Positions 59,211-64,000 of a stretch of DNA of 64,000 nt are shown in pieces. The notes beneath the pieces were generated by a model. The model saw nothing but the letters and a program-made list of their open reading frames with translations, was not told where the DNA came from and ran no database searches. Both the position numbers and the translations under genes were made by a program. How positions within the stretch are numbered: the first letter of the stretch is position 1; every line of letters starts with the position of its first letter. Source of the DNA: Corallincola holothuriorum (GTDB lineage: Bacteria; Pseudomonadota; Gammaproteobacteria; Enterobacterales; Neiellaceae); contig NZ_QPID01000008.1 of assembly GCF_003336225.1 (NCBI RefSeq), forward strand, positions 1-64,000, in the 5' to 3' direction.

Positions 59211-60842
59211 ATGACTTGTTATTCTCGCCGTTTTCTTTTTCCTGCGTTGCTTTGCAGTTTTGTTTTTGCAACAAGCAGCAATGCTGTGGAATTACCGCAA
59301 GCAAAAGTGGTGGGCGGTGTACCCTCTGAAATAGGCGCCACGGAATGGATGGCCAGCGTGCAGTTTCTGCCTCAGGGGGCAGATAACATATTTATCCCAT
59401 CCCATATCTGTGGCGGTACGCTGATCGCACCTGGGTGGGTAATGACCGCTGCGCATTGTGTTGATAACGCGCAGCCTCTAGAGATAGTGGTTGTGCTTGG
59501 AATTGAGAATTTGCAAGCACAACGCCGAAGTGATCAGTTTAAAGTTGATCAAGTGCTGATTGGGCAAGATTTTAACGGTACAAGTTTAGATAATGATATC
59601 GCCTTATTACACCTGTCTAGTTTTTCCAATAGCCCACAAATAGCACGCGCATCACAATCCGAAACCAATACGCTAAGTAATCAGTTTCCTCTCAACTTGG
59701 TAGGCTACGGGATCACTGATCCGGATAGTGGTGAGGCGAGCGATCGCCTGCAAAGTGCGGTGCTCCCCTATCTAGCTACCTCGTTATGCCGCAGTGAATT
59801 TCCGTCAGGTTGGGTAACCGATAATATGATCTGTGCTGGCGGGGTTGTTGGTATCGATTCATGTAGCGGCGACAGTGGTGGCCCTTTGTATGAAGGAGAA
59901 GGCGATCAGGCGGTGCAATATGGCATTGTTAGCTGGGGACTTGGCTGTGATGTTGGCTCTCCTGGGGTGTATACGCGAGTAGCTAATTACAATGATTGGA
60001 TTGATTCCACGATCACAGGCTTTAGTGTCAGCAATCCGGTGAGAATGCCGTTTATTGCTCATGGGATCCCGCAGCAGGTTAGCGTACCTTTGGTCAACAA
60101 CGGCACGGATGCTCTGCTAATTAATAGCATAGTGACTGATGATGCCAGCGAATTTCAGCTTTCTCAAAACTGCCTGGGTGAACTGAGCGCTAACACCACT
60201 TGTCAGCTACAGATCACGGCTAATCCGCAATCTGCCGGTCAGCAGAATACAGATCTGCAGATAACAACCAATCAGCAAAGCTATGACAGTGAAGTTATTG
60301 CGCAAGTTTTACCTGAAGACACGTTTGACGGCGCCTTTGAACAGAGCGAATTACGCTGGTTCAACGGTGGTGATCGGAGTTGGCGGGATAGTGGTGTGGC
60401 AGGCCCAGCCGGCGGTGACTCACTTACTGCCAGCTTTTCTTCTATAGCATCAGGAAGTGCTGCGTTGATGGTGATGTCTGCTGAAGCGGGGCAGCTCACG
60501 TTCAGCTGGCGGCTGGAAGGGGATAGCCAATCGCTGCAGATGCTTAATTTGTATCAGCAGCCCGGTGATTTAGAGAGTGCTTTGATCTCTTTAGATAGTT
60601 GGCGCTCAGTGGTGACGACGTTGACTCCTGGGGTGCCGGTCACGATTGAATTTGTTTCTTCGGGTGATGGTACCGGCATCATTGCTGACGTCGTATTCAC
60701 ACCCGAAGGGCAAGTTATTGATCCTCCGATAATTACCGATCCCGTTGATAGTGACGGCGGCGGCGGTGGTGGTGGCCCCATAGGCTTACTTAGCTTATTC
60801 AGCTTGCTCGCTTTAAGTTGGTTTAAACGCGCAAAACCTTGA
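59211..60842 (+). CDS. Secreted trypsin-like serine protease with GlyGly-CTERM anchor
   Basis: ATG 59211 (SD ACAGGA). Signal peptide to about residue 24, then VVGGVPSEIGATEWMASVQF (activation site), His in MTAAHCVD, Asp in LDNDIALLHL and Ser in CSGDSGGPLYEG: a full chymotrypsin-type triad with Asp in the specificity pocket (IDSCSGDSGG), so trypsin-like. Residues about 270-375 look like an Ig-like/choice-of-anchor domain, followed by a further beta domain. The C-terminus GGGGGGPIGLLSLFSLLALS then WFKRAKP is a GlyGly-CTERM signal, which is processed by rhombosortase on type II secretion substrates. About 543 residues. Confidence 0.88.
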   Translation: MTCYSRRFLFPALLCSFVFATSSNAVELPQAKVVGGVPSEIGATEWMASVQFLPQGADNIFIPSHICGGTLIAPGWVMTAAHCVDNAQPLEIVVVLGIENLQAQRRSDQFKVDQVLIGQDFNGTSLDNDIALLHLSSFSNSPQIARASQSETNTLSNQFPLNLVGYGITDPDSGEASDRLQSAVLPYLATSLCRSEFPSGWVTDNMICAGGVVGIDSCSGDSGGPLYEGEGDQAVQYGIVSWGLGCDVGSPGVYTRVANYNDWIDSTITGFSVSNPVRMPFIAHGIPQQVSVPLVNNGTDALLINSIVTDDASEFQLSQNCLGELSANTTCQLQITANPQSAGQQNTDLQITTNQQSYDSEVIAQVLPEDTFDGAFEQSELRWFNGGDRSWRDSGVAGPAGGDSLTASFSSIASGSAALMVMSAEAGQLTFSWRLEGDSQSLQMLNLYQQPGDLESALISLDSWRSVVTTLTPGVPVTIEFVSSGDGTGIIADVVFTPEGQVIDPPIITDPVDSDGGGGGGGPIGLLSLFSLLALSWFKRAKP

Positions 60843-60905
60843 TCCCTGCTGCCTGCATCCATAGACTAGCGCCTCATTTATATCGGCGTCACGTTGAGGT
60901 GTTGG

Positions 60906-61952
60906 GTGCAGGTTTCTGATTTTCATTTTGAATTGCCAGATGAGCTGATTGCTCGTTATCCGATGGCTGATCGGACCGCCAGCCGCTTACTGCATTTGGA
61001 AGGCACCGACGGTGCAGTGCATCATCGCCAATTCACTGATATTGAATCCTTAGTTGAGCCCGGTGATCTGGTTGTGTTTAATAATACCCGAGTGATCCCC
61101 GCACGCCTCCATGGCTGTAAATCCAGCGGTGGTAAAATTGAAGTGTTGGTGGAGCGGATCCTTGATGACCACCGCGTTCTAGCTCATGTTCGAAGTTCAA
61201 AATCCCCTAAAGCTGGCGCACAACTCCTGCTTGAAGATCAGATCAAAGTGGAGATGTTAGGACGTGATGATGCGCTGTTCGAACTTGAATTTGATCCCGC
61301 TAAAACGGTTTTAGAATGGTTGGAGCAATACGGTCACATGCCGCTCCCTCCCTATATCGACCGTCCGGATGAAGGCGCCGATCGTGAACGTTATCAAACC
61401 GTATATAACCAAAAGCCAGGTGCGGTTGCGGCGCCTACCGCAGGCTTGCATTTTGATGACGCCATATTGCAACGTTTGCAAGAAAAGGGCGTTGAACAGG
61501 CTTTTGTGACTCTGCATGTCGGCGCTGGTACGTTTCAACCGGTTCGCGTTGATCAAGTCACCGAGCATAAGATGCATAGCGAGTATGCTGAAGTGTCTGA
61601 CGACGTGGTGGCAAAAATATTAGCCACCAAAGCAGCAGGCAAGCGGGTGATCGCTGTGGGAACCACCTCTGTGCGCTCACTTGAAAGCGCTGCGCAAGCA
61701 TCGATTGCTGCAGGTCATGAGCAACTGCAACCGTTCGCCGGTGAGACCGATATCTTTATCTACCCTGGTTATTCTTTTCAGATTATTGATGCCATGGTGA
61801 CCAACTTTCATTTACCTGAATCGACATTGATCATGCTGGTCAGTGCCTTTGCCGGATACGATGCGGTGATGAATGCTTATGCTGAGGCGGTTGCAGAAAA
61901 GTACCGTTTCTTTAGTTATGGCGATGCCATGTTTGTTACCCGCAAGCCGTAG
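60906..61952 (+). CDS. queA: tRNA preQ1(34) S-adenosylmethionine ribosyltransferase-isomerase
   Basis: GTG 60906 chosen because QueA proteins begin M-x-V-x-DF (here [20 protein letters not shown]) and GAGGTG precedes it; a TTG at 60894 is the alternative. 348 residues with [61 protein letters not shown] and [17 protein letters not shown]. Builds epoxyqueuosine from preQ1 in tRNA. First gene of the conserved queA-tgt-yajC-secD order. Confidence 0.95.
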   Translation: MQVSDFHFELPDELIARYPMADRTASRLLHLEGTDGAVHHRQFTDIESLVEPGDLVVFNNTRVIPARLHGCKSSGGKIEVLVERILDDHRVLAHVRSSKSPKAGAQLLLEDQIKVEMLGRDDALFELEFDPAKTVLEWLEQYGHMPLPPYIDRPDEGADRERYQTVYNQKPGAVAAPTAGLHFDDAILQRLQEKGVEQAFVTLHVGAGTFQPVRVDQVTEHKMHSEYAEVSDDVVAKILATKAAGKRVIAVGTTSVRSLESAAQASIAAGHEQLQPFAGETDIFIYPGYSFQIIDAMVTNFHLPESTLIMLVSAFAGYDAVMNAYAEAVAEKYRFFSYGDAMFVTRKP

Positions 61953-61993
61953 TGATTTTTGTTACTATGAGCGGCTATTCACTTACTGTTTAA

Positions 61994-63160
<1,167 letters not shown>

Positions 63161-63218
63161 TAATTGGCCCCATATAAAAGAAAATTTTGCATTAGAAATA
63201 ACCTAAGGAAAATCCACA

Positions 63219-63548
63219 ATGTTTATCGCAAATGCTTACGCTGCTCCAGGCGCACAACCGCAAGCTGGTGGTTGGGATATGATCATCATGTTGGTGATCT
63301 TCGCTGCAATCTTCTATTTCATGATCTATCGTCCACAAGCCAAGCGCGTGAAAGAGCATAAGAACCTGATGTCTGCGTTGGGCAAAGGCGACGAAGTGCT
63401 GACCCAGGGTGGTATTGTTGGCAAAGTAGCCAAAGTCTCTGATGAGAAAGAGTTCATTGTCATCTCATTGGCTGACAATATGGATGTGACTGTTCAGAAG
63501 TCTGCTGTTTCCGCGATCTTGCCTAAAGGCACGCTGAAGTCCCTGTAA
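63219..63548 (+). CDS. yajC: Preprotein translocase subunit YajC
   Basis: 109 residues, SD AAGGAAAA. One membrane helix (DMIIMLVIFAAIFYFMIY) followed by RPQAKRVKEHKNLMSALGKG, DEVLTQGGIVGKVAKVSDE and VQKSAVSAILPKGT, the YajC signature. Associates with SecDF and AcrB at the inner membrane. Lies 23 bp before secD. Confidence 0.95.
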   Translation: MFIANAYAAPGAQPQAGGWDMIIMLVIFAAIFYFMIYRPQAKRVKEHKNLMSALGKGDEVLTQGGIVGKVAKVSDEKEFIVISLADNMDVTVQKSAVSAILPKGTLKSL

Positions 63549-63571
63549 TTTTCAACGCAAGGAATCGTTGC

Positions 63572-64000
63572 GTGTTAAATCGTTACCCATTGTGGAAATA
63601 CCTGATGCTGATGTTTGTCCTCGGCATCGGGGCGCTCTACGCCGTGGCAAACCTGTATGGTGAAGATTTCGCTATTCAGGTATCAGCTCAGCGTGGTGCT
63701 GAAATAGATGAACAGGTACTGCTTGATGTTAAGCAAACCTTAGAGCAGAACGATATCGCTTACCGTGGCCTCTCAAATGAAGAGGGGCGTTTGTTGGTAC
63801 GTTTGACCAAAGAAGAAGACCAACGAACGGCTCAGGACGCGGTTACTCAGGCGCTTGGCGCCAAATACGTAGTCGCGCTTAACCTGGCTTCAGCTCAACC
63901 TGAATGGTTGAAAGGCATTGGTGGGAACCCGATGAAGCTGGGTCTCGACCTGCGTGGCGGTGTTCACTTCCTGATGGAAGTGGATATGAAGTCGGTGGTG
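63572..64000 (+). CDS. secD: Protein translocase subunit SecD (5' part, cut by window end)
   Basis: GTG 63572, 6 bp after AAGGAATC; 143 codons are open to the window edge. VLNRYPLWKYLMLMFVLGIG is the first membrane helix, then LYAVANLYGEDFAIQVS and NPMKLGLDLRGGVHFLMEVD, the conserved SecD/SecF D1 motif (GLDLRGG). A proton-driven accessory motor of Sec export. SecF should follow outside the window. Confidence 0.93.
   Translation, partial: MLNRYPLWKYLMLMFVLGIGALYAVANLYGEDFAIQVSAQRGAEIDEQVLLDVKQTLEQNDIAYRGLSNEEGRLLVRLTKEEDQRTAQDAVTQALGAKYVVALNLASAQPEWLKGIGGNPMKLGLDLRGGVHFLMEVDMKSVV

Overview
The window looks like chromosomal DNA from a marine gammaproteobacterium of the Alteromonadales type. 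Supporting this are the tmRNA tag ANDENYALAA, the order smpB/ratA-rnfH/bamE-recN-nadK-grpE-dnaK-dnaJ, queA-tgt-yajC-secD, a RadD-type helicase, a TonB receptor paired with a TPR sulfotransferase, an MSHA-like pilin, and a GlyGly-CTERM protease. No species can be named from sequence alone.

Layout. (1) Positions 1 to about 6.4 kb are accessory and AT-rich. Integron-type gene cassettes with recognisable attC sites (a HEPN-domain protein, a DUF4279 protein, two unknowns, a Kelch-like protein) are broken up by an IS30 remnant, two tandem HUH/Y1 transposase copies (one truncated, one with an in-frame stop) and a 77-bp direct repeat. No integron integrase lies in the window. (2) 6.7-18.5 kb: ABC exporter, small hypotheticals, a GNAT, DUF3861, acetyl-CoA synthetase with a DcaP-like porin, a pilin, exopolyphosphatase, and a four-gene operon with a DUF134 regulator, a NifX-like protein carrying a His/Cys-rich tail, a small membrane protein and a PaaI-type thioesterase. 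(3) 18.5-29.5 kb: TonB receptor plus sulfotransferase, radD, an orphan TAXI-binding protein/Cache-protein pair, and a kinase-like phosphotransferase with an inositol-monophosphatase-family enzyme. (4) 29.6-35.9 kb: a divergent NAD-salvage locus. Leftward it has an adenylyltransferase, nrtR and a Nudix hydrolase; rightward pncA, pncB and nadE. A perfect inverted repeat lies between the arms.

(5) 35.9-45.5 kb is a second accessory region ending at ssrA (tmRNA). The last 25 nt of tmRNA plus its terminator and about 75 nt of flank are duplicated at 41080-41205 and 45057-45181. They bracket a roughly 4-kb islet with a Fic AMPylator and three uncharacterised genes, two of them predicted lipoproteins. 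Just outside lie a deleted second Fic copy and a translationally coupled HExxH protein/lipoprotein pair that resembles a secreted effector with its periplasmic immunity protein. (6) 45.7-56.5 kb: GGDEF-EAL protein, smpB, ratA-rnfH, bamE, recN with two LexA-like boxes, nadK, then grpE and dnaK-dnaJ, with sigma-32 promoters in front of grpE and dnaK. (7) 56.7-64 kb: EamA transporter, M48 lipoprotein protease, a 37-residue protein gene with a perfect CRP box and its own terminator, a trypsin-like protease, and queA-tgt-yajC-secD, with secD cut by the window end.

The most promising material for new biology is the tmRNA-flanked islet with effector/immunity-like genes, the DUF134/NifX/thioesterase operon with its perfect operator, the CRP-controlled microprotein, and the orphan TAXI-Cache membrane pair.
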